A stretch of DNA of 46,013 bases from Reyranella sp. (GTDB lineage Bacteria > Pseudomonadota > Alphaproteobacteria > Reyranellales > Reyranellaceae): NCBI GenBank assembly GCA_022844015.1, contig JALHMO010000037.1, positions 1 through 46,013 of the forward strand, written 5' to 3'. The notes under the pieces are model-generated. The model was not told the origin of the DNA. It worked only from the letters and a program-made list of their open reading frames with translations, and did not search any database. The position numbers and the translations under genes were made by a program. Shown one piece after another: positions 16,440-26,294 of the stretch (positions are counted from its first letter, which is position 1; each line of letters starts with the position of its first letter).

Positions 16440-16867
16440 GGCCGCGCCGCCGCCTCGCGTAGGAAGGTTTCGTAGTCGCGCAGATACTCGGCCTCGTCGT
16501 AAAGCGTCGAGGCGATCACCAGCACCACGGTCTGCGGCGCGAAGTCGACCAGCTCGTGCCACACCCAGGTGCCGAGATGGAGGGCACGCGTCGGATCGTC
16601 GAGCCGGACCTGCTGCCGGCCGCGGCCGTCGTCGAGATCGACCCGGCAGCCGCCGTGCAGCGCCACCAGCAGCAGCTCCGACTGGCGATGGCCGTGGCGG
16701 CCGCGCCACTGGCCAGGCGCGATGCGATGCAGCCAGAACAGCCGCCTGGGTGCGAACGGCAGGCCCTTGCCGAGCTCGGCGAAGTTGACCTGGCCGCGCG
16801 CGTCGGCGACGCCAGGTATGTCGAGCCAGCAGCAGTTGCGAATCGCCAGAGGGGGTTCACGGGTCAC
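16436..16867 (-). CDS. WxcM/FdtA-like dTDP-4-keto-6-deoxyglucose 3,4-ketoisomerase
   Basis: 143 residues, a cupin. Starts at GTG 16867 with GGAGTGG upstream. The conserved RGRHGHRQ (family form RGxHAHR), then a short beta strand and GGCRVDLDDG, and WHELVDFAP near the end match FdtA/QdtA, which move the keto group from C4 to C3 of the RfbB product. The common second residue of the motif, Ala, is Gly here. ATGA overlap with the aminotransferase downstream and 15 bp from the EamA gene upstream. FdtA and QdtA differ in C4 stereochemistry, which cannot be told from this. Confidence 0.87.
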   Translation of the reverse strand: MTREPPLAIRNCCWLDIPGVADARGQVNFAELGKGLPFAPRRLFWLHRIAPGQWRGRHGHRQSELLLVALHGGCRVDLDDGRGRQQVRLDDPTRALHLGTWVWHELVDFAPQTVVLVIASTLYDEAEYLRDYETFLREAAARP

Positions 16868-16882
16868 CGACTTGCCACTCCA

Positions 16883-17800
16883 TCACGCATTGCTCGCCCG
16901 CAGCTTGCGCCACTGCATGTAGACCACGCCGCTCAACGCCACGAGGCCTCCGACGATCTGATAGGCGTTTGGCATGAAACCATAGGCCATGGACCACAAC
17001 ACGGCGAAAAACGGCACCAGGTTGACCCACAGCGAGGCGATGGCGACGCCGAGCCGGCTGGCACCGACGTTCCAGAAGTAGCCGCCGAGGCCGCTCGCCA
17101 GAAGCGCGACCGTCAGGAGCTGGCTCCACACCCAGGGGTCGCTTTCGTCGAGCGGCGAGCGCGACCAGCCGAGAGCGACCAGCACGGCGCTGAGGGCGGT
17201 CGCCCAGCCCAGTGCCGACAGCGACGCGACATAGGCGCGGTGCAGCTGGCTGGCGTGGCCGAACCATGCCTGTGCCTTGAGGCTGTAGAGCGTCCACAGG
17301 ATGTTCGACGACAGCAGGAAGATCTCGCCGCCGCCGAAGCTCACCGGCCCGTCCCCCACCAGGCTCGGCGAGGCGAGGATGGCGCCGCCGACCAGGGTCA
17401 GCGCCAGCGCCACCGGGAAGCCCGGATCGAACCGCAGGCCGGTCGCGACGCGGACGGTCACCGCGGCGACCAGCGGCCCTGCCACCTGCACCGCCGCTGC
17501 CGTGATCGGATTGCTGAACTTGAGGCCAAGCGTGTAGATGAAGAAGAACGAGGCCATCAGCAGGCCGAGCACGGCGAAGCGCTGCACGCCGACATCGATG
17601 CGCAGCGCGCGTACGCCCTCGACCAGCATCAGCAGCACCGCCAGGCCTGCCGTGGCCACCGCGGTCCGGATTGCCGACATCGGGATCAGGTCGAAGTGCG
17701 CCAGCATGACCTTGGAGACAGGCACGTTGGCGCCCCAGCTCGCGCCGACGAAGATCATGGCGGCGAACGCGCCCAGCAGGTGACGATGCTCGCGCATCAT
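16883..17800 (-). CDS. EamA/DMT family transporter, second of a pair
   Basis: 305 residues with about ten hydrophobic segments in two EamA repeats (GASWGANVPVSK opening the first, ILWTLYSLKAQAW the second). It starts at ATG 17800 inside the overlap ATGATG with the stop of the upstream EamA gene. Drug/metabolite transporters of this type export amino acids, purines or small metabolites, or flip lipid-linked sugars; the substrate is unknown. Position between folate and dTDP-sugar genes does not decide it. Inner membrane. Confidence 0.9.
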   Translation of the reverse strand: MMREHRHLLGAFAAMIFVGASWGANVPVSKVMLAHFDLIPMSAIRTAVATAGLAVLLMLVEGVRALRIDVGVQRFAVLGLLMASFFFIYTLGLKFSNPITAAAVQVAGPLVAAVTVRVATGLRFDPGFPVALALTLVGGAILASPSLVGDGPVSFGGGEIFLLSSNILWTLYSLKAQAWFGHASQLHRAYVASLSALGWATALSAVLVALGWSRSPLDESDPWVWSQLLTVALLASGLGGYFWNVGASRLGVAIASLWVNLVPFFAVLWSMAYGFMPNAYQIVGGLVALSGVVYMQWRKLRASNA

Positions 17801-18720
17801 CGCCCGACCAGCCGCATCTGGCGGAACTGCAGGCCGGCGATGGCGCCCATCACGACCACGCCGCCGGCGAGTTGCAGCCAACTCGGCTCGCGTCCCATCA
17901 GGGCGGCGACGCCGATCGCGAACACCGGCGCCGAGTTCGAGAACAGCGAGGCGACTGGCACCCCGACCAGGGAGACCCCGGTGTTCCACAAGAGCAGCGC
18001 AATTGCCACGCCGAGCACGCCGATCCAGACGAACATGCCCCACTCGGCTGCGGTCGGCACGCGTGTCGGCACCTCGATTCCGATCGTCGCCCAGACGACG
18101 GCGCAGACGAGCGCGAGCAGCACGCTCGCCACGCTCGAGGTCAGGGCGGACAGGGCGATCTGTCCGCGATCGGACAGCCACTGCTGGGCACGGATGGAGT
18201 ACCAGGCCCAACACAGCTGGGCCACCACCAGGATCGGCTCGCCGCCTTCGAGGCCGACGCCGCCCTCGGCCTTGCCCGGCGTTCCCAGCACGACGATGAC
18301 GCCGCCGGCGACGACCAGGCAGAGGCTGAGCGGAAAGCCCGCCGGCATGCTCGCGCGCAGCATCAGGCGGGCGAGCAGCGTCGCCCAGATCGGGCCGCAC
18401 ATCAGCACGATCGCTGCCGTCGCCGGATGCGAGTGCGCGACGCCGAACGTGTAGAGCACCGAGAACGCCGCCATCGCCATGCCGAGGCGCAACAGTCGGC
18501 CGGGCTGCAGCGGACGCGGGGTCACCGCCGGCCGCGGCCCCAGGACGACGGCCAGCCACAGCACCGGCATGCCGAGCACGTAGCGCAGCCACGACAGCAG
18601 CCACTTGTCGTAGTGCTCGCTGAGCGCCGCCAGCACCGGGATCATCGACCCCCAGATCAGGGCGGACAGCAGCAGCACCAGGGTGGCGCGCCGGAGCGCG
18701 CCGAGCGAGGGAGCGGCCAC
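17797..18720 (-). CDS. EamA/DMT family transporter, first of a pair
   Basis: 307 residues from GTG 18720 (VAAPSLGALRRATLVLLLSALIWGS). I prefer this start because the frame can be extended to 18789 only by reading through the 3' end of folB in another frame, giving Arg-rich noise. Ten hydrophobic segments, with LIWGSMIPVLA opening repeat one and LCWAWYSIRAQQW repeat two. Similar in size and layout to the next gene, so the two may form a heterodimer or be duplicates. Follows folB by 10 bp. Confidence 0.88.
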   Translation of the reverse strand: MAAPSLGALRRATLVLLLSALIWGSMIPVLAALSEHYDKWLLSWLRYVLGMPVLWLAVVLGPRPAVTPRPLQPGRLLRLGMAMAAFSVLYTFGVAHSHPATAAIVLMCGPIWATLLARLMLRASMPAGFPLSLCLVVAGGVIVVLGTPGKAEGGVGLEGGEPILVVAQLCWAWYSIRAQQWLSDRGQIALSALTSSVASVLLALVCAVVWATIGIEVPTRVPTAAEWGMFVWIGVLGVAIALLLWNTGVSLVGVPVASLFSNSAPVFAIGVAALMGREPSWLQLAGGVVVMGAIAGLQFRQMRLVGR

Positions 18721-18730
18721 GCGCGACCCG

Positions 18731-19090
18731 TCAGCCAGTCGTGCGCCGGCGCACCGCCTCGTAGCCGACGCGACAATCGCCGTAGACATCGGGCTTCTCG
18801 GTCGACACGCGCGCCTCGACGACGCCCGGCTGGGCGAGGCAGAGATCGAGGATGGCGTCGACCAGCGATTCCTGCAGGTTGAAATGCCGGCTCTTCGCGA
18901 GCGCCACGATACCGTCGTGGACGATGTCGTAGTTCAGGACGTTGGCGATGCGATCGTCGTGTGTCTTGTCGGCCGGCGCCAGCAGCAGGTCGGCATTGAC
19001 GATCACGGTCTGCGGCCCCTCCTTCTCGAAATCGTGGATGCCGATCGAGACCTGCAGGCGAAAGTCGCGGAGGAAGATGCGGCGATCCAT
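18731..19090 (-). CDS. folB: Dihydroneopterin aldolase
   Basis: 119 residues, the full length of FolB. The start IFLRDFRLQVSIGIHDFEKEGPQ carries the family's IGIHDFE-type motif with the pterin-binding Glu. NVLNYDIVHDGI gives the conserved Asn-Tyr pair, and FNLQESLVDAI the second Glu region; STEKPDVYGDC holds the Lys-Pro signature. It splits dihydroneopterin to 6-hydroxymethyl-dihydropterin and glycolaldehyde in folate synthesis. One base separates its ATG from the upstream SDR stop, so the two are translated together. Confidence 0.92.
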   Translation of the reverse strand: MDRRIFLRDFRLQVSIGIHDFEKEGPQTVIVNADLLLAPADKTHDDRIANVLNYDIVHDGIVALAKSRHFNLQESLVDAILDLCLAQPGVVEARVSTEKPDVYGDCRVGYEAVRRRTTG

Positions 19091-19091
19091 G

Positions 19092-19856
19092 TCAGCCCTT
19101 GTTTTTCTTCCTGTCGAAGGCGATGTCGCGTGGCCGTCCGGTCAGGTGCTCGCCGCTGTCGATGATCAGGGTGTCGCCGGTGAAGGTGGGCGTCGCCACG
19201 ATGAAGCGCAAGGCGCGCACCAGGTCGTCGGTCGTGACGCCGACCTGCAGCGGGTTCCGGGTGTGCTGCTCGGCGAAGCGGGAATCTGTCTGGCTGCCGC
19301 TGCGCAGGGTCAGGCCCGGGGCGATGCCCGCCACCCTGACTCGCGGCGCGAGGGCCTGCGCCAGCAGCGTGGTCAGCCCCTGCAGGCCGACCTTGGACAG
19401 CGTGTAGCTCAGGAAGTCGGGATTGAGGTTGAACAGCTTCTGGTCGAGCAGGTTGACGATCAGCCCGGTCTCGCGGGCCGGCAGCTGGCGCGCCAGCGCC
19501 TGCGACAGCAGCATCGGCGCGCGCAGGTTTATCGCCATGTGCCGGTCGAAGCTCGCGGCCGTCGCCGCCGGCGCGCGATCGAGCTCGAACAGCGAGGCGT
19601 TGTTCACCAGACAGGTGAGCGTGACGCCGGGTGCGCGGCACCTGTCGACCAGGGCTTCGCTCTGGCGCGCCGACCCGAGATCGGCCCGTACCGCCTTGGC
19701 CCTGCCCCCGGCCGCCGCGATGGCGGCCACGGTCTCGCGCGCGCCCTCGGCCGATGCGTGATGGTGGACGAAGACGTAGTAGCCGTCCGCCGCCAGCGCC
19801 AGCGCCAGGGCGCGCCCGATGCGCTGCCCGGCTCCCGTGACCAGTGCGCCCTTCAC
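19092..19856 (-). CDS. SDR family oxidoreductase, pteridine/dihydromonapterin reductase-like
   Basis: 254 residues, classical SDR. Cofactor motif TGAGQRIGRALA at residues 7-18, with Arg after Gln suggesting NADPH. Also NNASLF, and the catalytic region with SYTLSKVGL (Tyr-x-x-x-Lys). The usual catalytic Ser position reads LLDQKLFNLNP, a feature of the PTR1/FolM branch, as is GLTLRSGSQTDSRF. With folB directly downstream, a role in reducing dihydropterins or dihydrofolate is likely. First gene of the six-gene operon running to 15336. Confidence 0.85.
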   Translation of the reverse strand: MKGALVTGAGQRIGRALALALAADGYYVFVHHHASAEGARETVAAIAAAGGRAKAVRADLGSARQSEALVDRCRAPGVTLTCLVNNASLFELDRAPAATAASFDRHMAINLRAPMLLSQALARQLPARETGLIVNLLDQKLFNLNPDFLSYTLSKVGLQGLTTLLAQALAPRVRVAGIAPGLTLRSGSQTDSRFAEQHTRNPLQVGVTTDDLVRALRFIVATPTFTGDTLIIDSGEHLTGRPRDIAFDRKKNKG

Positions 19857-19867
19857 GTGCGCGCTCT

Positions 19868-20036
19868 TCTCATCCTCCTCCCCAGCATTGCCGGGGAGGT
19901 GTCCGCGCCTGCCCTGAGCGAAGCCGAAGGGTCTTCGCGGACGGAGAGGTCATGCGCGTCAGTGGTGGTGCTCATGACCCCTCCGCCGCCGCAAGACGGC
20001 GGCACCTCCCCAGCGCAGCTGAGGAGGAGAATAATG
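19868..20036. repeat. Composite palindromic repeat (family A)
   Basis: Begins with CTCCTCCCCAGC, continues through GAGGTGTCCGCGCC and GAGCGAAGCCGAAGGG, and ends with a second CTCCCCAGC block and GAGGAGGAGA, with inner palindromes such as CCGCCGCCGCAAGACGGCGG. The same segments occur in opposite orientation at 25317-25495. It fills the gap between divergent SDR and oxidase genes and carries no plausible gene. Confidence 0.7.
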
Positions 20037-20082
20037 AGCCTGTATTGCTGCCTTGTTCACGAGGGTCTACTAGCATGCGGCC

Positions 20083-21197
20083 ATGACCTCGTCCCCGTTC
20101 GAAACCGTCGACTGCGTTGTGGTCGGCGCAGGTGTCGTCGGCCTCGCCGTCGCCCGCGCTCTCGCCCTTGCCGGCCGCGAGGTCATCGTCGTCGAAGCGG
20201 CGGAGGGCATCGGCACCGAGACGAGCTCGCGCAACTCCGAGGTCATCCACGCCGGCATCTACTACCCCAAGGGCAGCCTGATGGCGCGAAGCTGCGTCGC
20301 CGGCCGCCGCCGCCTTTACGCCTATTGCGCCGAGCACGGCGTGCCGCATCGCAATTGCGGCAAGCTGATCGTGGCGACCAATGACACCGAAAGGGAGAAG
20401 CTCGCAGAGATCAAGGGGCGTGCCGAGGCCAACGGCGTCGAAGGCATGCGCCTCCTCGCCGCCGCCGAGGCGATGGCGCTGGAGCCCAATCTCTTTTGCA
20501 CGGCGGCGCTGCTGTCTCCCGCCACCGGTATCGTCGACAGCCATTCCTACATGCTGGCGCTGCAGGGCGACGCCGAGGCGCACGGCGCGATGCTCGCCTT
20601 CAACAGCCCGCTCGAGCGCGGCCGCGTCGTCGACGGCGGCATCGAGATCACAATCGGTGGCGCCGAGCCGATGACGCTGCGCTGTCGCACCGTCGTCAAC
20701 TCGGGCGGACTGCATGCGCCGGCGCTGGCGCAAAGTATCTCCGGCATGCCATCCAGTCGGATCCCGCCTGCGTACTACGCCAAGGGAAACTACTTTACCT
20801 TGACCGGACGCTCGCCCTTCACCCACCTGATCTACCCGGTGCCCGTGCCGGGCGGCCTCGGCGTGCACATTACCGTGGATCTCGGCGGCCAGGCCAAGTT
20901 CGGCCCCGATGTCGAATGGATCGACGGCATCGACTACAACGTCGACCCGCATCGCGCCGACAAGTTCTATGCCGCGGTGCGCCGCTACTGGCCGGCCCTC
21001 CAGGACGGCGCGATCCAGCCGGGCTACGCCGGCATCCGGCCCAAGATCGTGCCGCAGGGCGCGCCGGCCCAAGACTTTGTCGTGCAGGGGCCGGCCGATC
21101 ACGGCGTACCGGGCCTGATCAACCTGTTCGGCATCGAATCGCCGGGTCTCACCGCCTCGCTCGCCCTGGCCGATCTGGTGCGCGACATCGCCAACGC

Positions 21198-21201
<4 letters not shown>
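20083..21201 (+). CDS. lhgO: FAD-dependent oxidoreductase, L-2-hydroxyglutarate oxidase-like
   Basis: 372 residues, DAO-fold flavoprotein. The FAD motif [15 protein letters not shown] is at residues 12-26. The stretch [22 protein letters not shown] is split here as [15 protein letters not shown], the hallmark of Lhg[16 protein letters not shown] and the C-terminal [14 protein letters not shown] complete the family pattern. LhgO oxidises L-2-hydroxyglutarate to 2-oxoglutarate and passes electrons to the quinone pool at the inner membrane face. No signal peptide. The start ATG 20083 lacks a strong ribosome-binding site. Confidence 0.88.
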
Positions 21202-22509
<1,308 letters not shown>

Positions 22510-22623
22510 CCGCGAGCCGCCGCCTGCGGCAGCACGCATCGTCGATCGCCGAAGAGCTCCCGGGCTCGGTAGCTCCGGCGAGGCCGGGCACCGCTCCCCT
22601 TGGCGCCAGCGTCGCACCCGCGG

Positions 22624-23124
22624 CTAGTTGGCGGTCGTGACGGAGCCGTTCGAATCGACGATCAGCAGGACCTCGGTCTTGCCGCGGAGTGCCTTGGCGC
22701 GCCAGACGCCGTCGCCTTTGCTCACGATGCGCACACTCTTGTAGCCGTCGGCCTCGATGGCGGCGCGCGCCGCGTTCTCGCCGGCCGGGTCGGGACTATC
22801 GGACGACCCCACCGTGCCGGCGTCGCCGGTGGCGGTCGCCGCTGTCGAATCGGTGGTTGATGGCCTTGCCGCCTGACGAGGCTTCAGGAGCAGCGGCACC
22901 GGCGCCTGCTGGGGCTCGAGCGATGCCTTCGGCAATTCCACCGGTGTGGACCTGGCAACCGCGATCGGGCGCGGCACCGCTTGGCGGTCCTTCGTCGGAT
23001 GAGACGCGGGGTTCATCGACAGCAAGTGCGGCTTGCCGTCATCGGAGTGCCTCGCGAGGATGTAGGTGCCTGTCGCCCCTACGATCGATACCACTGCCAC
23101 GAGGGTGAAGATGCTGCTTCTCAC
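22624..23124 (-). CDS. Membrane-anchored protein with a C-terminal PepSY-like region
   Basis: 166 residues from GTG 23124, supported by GGGAGG seven bases upstream; the frame extends to 23367 but that part has third-position usage unlike the neighbours. One N-terminal membrane segment (IFTLVAVVSIVGATGTYIL), then a long Pro/Ala/Ser/Thr-rich low-complexity linker, then AARAAIEADGYKSVRIVSKGD and KTEVLLIVDSNGSV, which has the alternating pattern of a PepSY/YpeB-like fold. Probably periplasmic, tethered to the inner membrane. Function unknown. Confidence 0.65.
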   Translation of the reverse strand: MRSSIFTLVAVVSIVGATGTYILARHSDDGKPHLLSMNPASHPTKDRQAVPRPIAVARSTPVELPKASLEPQQAPVPLLLKPRQAARPSTTDSTAATATGDAGTVGSSDSPDPAGENAARAAIEADGYKSVRIVSKGDGVWRAKALRGKTEVLLIVDSNGSVTTAN

Positions 23125-23454
23125 GGTCGCCTCCCGGGTGGGTCGCCTTATGGTCCTCGACGGCTGAGGTTGCCGGCACGGACGCTCGGGCGAGGAAGGA
23201 TCGTCGAATGACGGCACTTCTATCGGTCTTTCGTATCCCGGCGGTGTCGTGCCCCGGACAAACTGTATCGTCTGTGTCGCTACGTCTTCCCGGCTGTGCC
23301 GTTGCGGCGACCGTCCTCCCGGCTGCACTTCGCTTGGGCAACGGAAGGGACAACGATCCAGCCGCAAGGTCGTATCGGACCGTCTCCGGCATCGCTATGC
23401 TTACCCTGCCTGGGCGTTCGACTTCCGGCCGCTCCAGTTTCTCGGCCCTGCGAG
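23125..23454. other. Divergent intergenic region, no gene seen
   Basis: 330 bp between the divergently transcribed anchored protein and binding-protein gene. The frames that cross it have poor third-position GC and no ribosome-binding sites, so I see no gene. Promoters for both neighbours must lie here, but no boxes are clear. Confidence 0.5.
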
Positions 23455-24456
23455 ATGCAATTCGATCGAGTTCGACGGCGAGAGCTCCTCAAGCTCCTTG
23501 GCAGAACGGCGGCAGCGTGGCCGCTTGCCGCACATGCCCAGCACGCGACGAACCCGGTGATCGGGTTGCTCGGGAGTGAATCGCCGGAGCTATGGGCGAG
23601 TCGCATGCAGGCGTTCCATCTGGGCCTGGGCGAAGCCGGGTACGTCGATGGCCTGAACGTCGTGATCGAATATCGCTGGGCCGACGGCCGCAACGATCTG
23701 TTGCCGGCACTGGCTGCCGATCTGGTTCGTCGTCGGGTGACCGTGATCGCCACACCGGGCAGCACTCCGGCGACACTCGCGGCAAAGGCGGCGACATCGA
23801 CGATTCCGATCGTCTTCTGGATCGGTGGCGACCCGATCGAGCTTGGCCTCGTCGGCAGCATGAACCGGCCGGAAGGCAATCTCACCGGGGTGACCACGTT
23901 GAACCATGGGCTGGTCGCCAAGCGCATGGAGCTTCTGCATGAGGTGGCGGCGGGGACGCGCGCGCTTGCCGTGCTGATCAACCCGACAAGCCCGGCCCTC
24001 AGCAAGATCACGATCGAGGAAGCGCAGGCAGCGGCTCGCGGCCTCGGCCTGGAGCTTCTGATACTGGAGGCCAGCACGGAGCGTGACCTCGATAGAGCCT
24101 TTGCAACCCTGGTCCAAGTGCGAGCCGGCGGGCTGGTGCTGGGTACCGATGCCTTTTTCAGTAGCCGGCTCGAGCTGATTGCGGCGCTTTCTGTCCGCCA
24201 TGCGATGCCCACGGTCTACCAGTTTCGCGAGTTCGTCACGGCTGGCGGGCTCATCGGGTATGGCGGCAGTCTTGCAGAGGCGTTCCGCGGAACGGGCGTC
24301 TACACCGGGCGCATACTCAGTGGCGAAAAGCCCGTCGACCTGCCGGTCCAGCAGGTAACGAAGCTGGAACTGTACATCAACCTGCAGACCGCCAAGGCCC
24401 TCAAGCTGCAGCTTCCGCTCCACCTGATCGGTCGCGCCAACGAAGTGGTCGATTGA
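23455..24456 (+). CDS. ABC transporter substrate-binding protein (PF04392-type)
   Basis: 333 residues from ATG 23455 (MQFDRVRRRELLKLLG). The RRRELLKLL followed by a hydrophobic run ending AHAQ is a Tat-like signal often seen in this family. VIGLLGSESPELW, LGEAGYVDGLNVVIEYRWADG, and NPTSPAL are ABC_sub_bind segments; these proteins share the LsrB/periplasmic-binding fold and are abundant in Bradyrhizobiaceae-like genomes. No permease or ATPase gene is adjacent, so the partner is elsewhere or absent. Ligand unknown. Convergent with the GST gene 54 bp away. Confidence 0.85.
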   Translation: MQFDRVRRRELLKLLGRTAAAWPLAAHAQHATNPVIGLLGSESPELWASRMQAFHLGLGEAGYVDGLNVVIEYRWADGRNDLLPALAADLVRRRVTVIATPGSTPATLAAKAATSTIPIVFWIGGDPIELGLVGSMNRPEGNLTGVTTLNHGLVAKRMELLHEVAAGTRALAVLINPTSPALSKITIEEAQAAARGLGLELLILEASTERDLDRAFATLVQVRAGGLVLGTDAFFSSRLELIAALSVRHAMPTVYQFREFVTAGGLIGYGGSLAEAFRGTGVYTGRILSGEKPVDLPVQQVTKLELYINLQTAKALKLQLPLHLIGRANEVVD

Positions 24457-24510
24457 GCCCACTTTCAGTAGTGGCCAATGCAAAAATGGAGGGAATCCGC
24501 CGCGACGGGC

Positions 24511-25254
24511 TCATATCGGCATGATGCCGCGGCGCGGGGAGGCGGTCGCGTAGGTGTCGCCGGCGATCGGCGCGCCCAGGGCCACGAGCGCGTTGCGCTG
24601 CTCCTGGATCGGGGTACGCAGGATCGCGTCCTCGATCCTGGCCAAGGTCGCGAAGGGTGGCGCGTCGAGCGTGCGCCTCATCCAGGCAGCAGCACCCGGC
24701 CAGCGCGCCGCATCGATCTGGACCCTCGCCCAGGCGGCATTGCGGAAGAAGCACGCCGGGGCGATGTCGCCGATCGACAGGGTCGGCCCGAAGCGGAAGC
24801 CCTCGGCCGGCGCCTCGCTCTCGAGATAATCGAGCACCGCCGGCACGTCCTCCTTCAGGGTGCGATCGACCAGCGCGCGATCGCCCTTCTCGCCCCACAC
24901 CGACGGCCGGATGGCGATCTGGTTGAACAGGCGCCAGATGAGGACGTCGCCCATGCGCGTGTCAGCGAACTCCTCCAGCCAGCGCGCCCGCGCACGGTCG
25001 CGGATGTCGGCCGGAAACAGCGCCGGCTCGGGCTGCCTGTCCTCGATGTACTGGCAGATCACCGACGAGTCGGAGAGCACGAGGTCGCCGTCGACCAGCA
25101 CCGGGATGCGGCGCAGCGGGCTCAGCTTCGAGAACCGGTCGTCGCCGAAGAACGGCACGATCGGGTCGACCTCGTATGCCATGCCCTTGGCCTCGAGGCA
25201 CACCAGGACCTTGCGCACGTAGGGCGACAGATAGCTGCCGACGATCTTGATCAT
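24511..25254 (-). CDS. Glutathione S-transferase family protein
   Basis: 247 residues. The N-terminal thioredoxin-like domain starts IKIVGSYLSPYVRKVLVCLEAKG, split here at SPYVRK, with Ser9 or Tyr in the usual activating position. RRIPVLVDGD has the cis-Pro and LSDSSVICQYIED the gamma-glutamyl-binding Ser. The C-terminal helical domain has LSIGDIAPACFF, the N-capping region of the family. Conjugates or reduces electrophiles with glutathione in the cytoplasm. Upstream repeat sequence separates it from the VOC gene. Confidence 0.88.
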   Translation of the reverse strand: MIKIVGSYLSPYVRKVLVCLEAKGMAYEVDPIVPFFGDDRFSKLSPLRRIPVLVDGDLVLSDSSVICQYIEDRQPEPALFPADIRDRARARWLEEFADTRMGDVLIWRLFNQIAIRPSVWGEKGDRALVDRTLKEDVPAVLDYLESEAPAEGFRFGPTLSIGDIAPACFFRNAAWARVQIDAARWPGAAAWMRRTLDAPPFATLARIEDAILRTPIQEQRNALVALGAPIAGDTYATASPRRGIMPI

Positions 25255-25316
25255 GGTTGTCCCGACGTTCGAAAGATCACGAGTATCGACTTACGATTGG
25301 AAGCACGCCACTCGTT

Positions 25317-25495
25317 CTCCTCCCCAGCTTCGCTGGGGAGGAGTCTCGGTATTCCGAATCAGGCGCGGCTCGCGAAGCGAACGCGCCGCAGGAGGGGTCA
25401 TGAGCGGCGGGCCCGGGGCCTATGACCCCTCCGAAGCCCCTTCGGCTTCGCTCAGGGCAGGCGCGGACACCTCTCCGGCGAAGCTGGGGAGGATT
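25317..25495. repeat. Composite palindromic repeat (family A), inverted copy
   Basis: Opens with a perfect 12-bp-arm hairpin, CTCCTCCCCAGC (25317-25328), loop TTC, GCTGGGGAGGAG (25332-25343). It ends with a degenerate complementary copy around 25468-25493. The inner part shares GGCTTCGCTCAGGGCAGGCG and related blocks with 19868-20036 in the opposite direction. No gene. It lies between VOC and GST genes of the same strand and may end transcription of the first. Confidence 0.75.
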
Positions 25496-25501
25496 CCGGA
25501 G

Positions 25502-26251
25502 TCACACCAGATTGATGCGACAGCCGCAGACCTCGACCTGCGAGGGCCCGAGCTTCCTGCCGCGCTTCTCGGCGGCGGCAAGGACCCTGGCCTTGTCGAC
25601 GGCCTTGACGTCGTAGGCTGACACGCCCTGCCCGCGCCCGTCGCTCGCCGGCACGAATCGAATCTCGCCGCCGTCGAGCGCGATGCGGTTGCCTTGCACG
25701 GGACGGCCAAGAATCTTCGCCCAGTTGGCGGCGGCGGCCGACGGATCGGGATGCTGGATCTCGACGCCCGCCAGCCCGTTGGTGACGTCGGAGCGGGCGT
25801 GCTTCAGCCAGTCCTTCTCGGCCGGCGGCCACCACAGCGCCGGATCGACGCCCTTGGGCGCGAAGGTCGTGTCGAGCGACAGCAGGACGCCCGCCGTGTC
25901 GGACGGATGGAAGTGGGTGTACTGGTACTCGGGCAGATCCTTCTGCGCCACGGCGCGGATGCCGAGATCGGTCACGCGCTTGCGCTCGGCCGCAGCGTCG
26001 GCGACCTGGAGGATCACCATGTAGCCGCCGTCGCCCTTGCGCCGATCGATGTAACGGCCGGCCGACGTACCTTCCTGGAACGGCGTGACGATCTCGAGGA
26101 AATCATGCCCGGTCGGGCAGACGACGTTGACCAGGCCCCACTTGGCGACGCCGGGATCGCGATAGGCGACGTCGATGCCGAGGATATCGCACAGTTCCTC
26201 GCGCGAGCTCTCGAGCTCCTTCGTGACGAACACGCATTGGCGCAACCGCAT
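25502..26251 (-). CDS. VOC (glyoxalase/bleomycin-resistance) family protein
   Basis: 249 residues with two VOC-like halves. The first runs from LRQCVFVTKELESSREELCDIL, with HDFLEIVTPF and a domain-closing YTHFHPSDTAGVLLSLD. The second covers LAGVEIQHPDPSAAAANWAKIL to GGEIRFVPASDG. Fused-half VOC proteins of this size include dioxygenases and isomerases; metal ligands cannot be assigned surely, though His in THFHP and HPDP are candidates. Cytoplasmic. Divergent from the LivM gene, 43 bp between starts. Confidence 0.82.
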   Translation of the reverse strand: MRLRQCVFVTKELESSREELCDILGIDVAYRDPGVAKWGLVNVVCPTGHDFLEIVTPFQEGTSAGRYIDRRKGDGGYMVILQVADAAAERKRVTDLGIRAVAQKDLPEYQYTHFHPSDTAGVLLSLDTTFAPKGVDPALWWPPAEKDWLKHARSDVTNGLAGVEIQHPDPSAAAANWAKILGRPVQGNRIALDGGEIRFVPASDGRGQGVSAYDVKAVDKARVLAAAEKRGRKLGPSQVEVCGCRINLV

Positions 26252-26294
26252 CGCTTCCCTCCCATTTCCGGCCGTTACCCTCTATCGTAGCGCC

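Noticed and set aside
16556-18454. 632-codon plus-strand frame across the ketoisomerase and EamA genes
   Set aside because: Gln/Arg/His-rich text with no domain, opposite to a well-supported operon.
23208-23579. 123-codon plus-strand frame in the divergent gap
   Set aside because: Overlaps the well-supported start of the binding protein in another frame and has unlike codon use.
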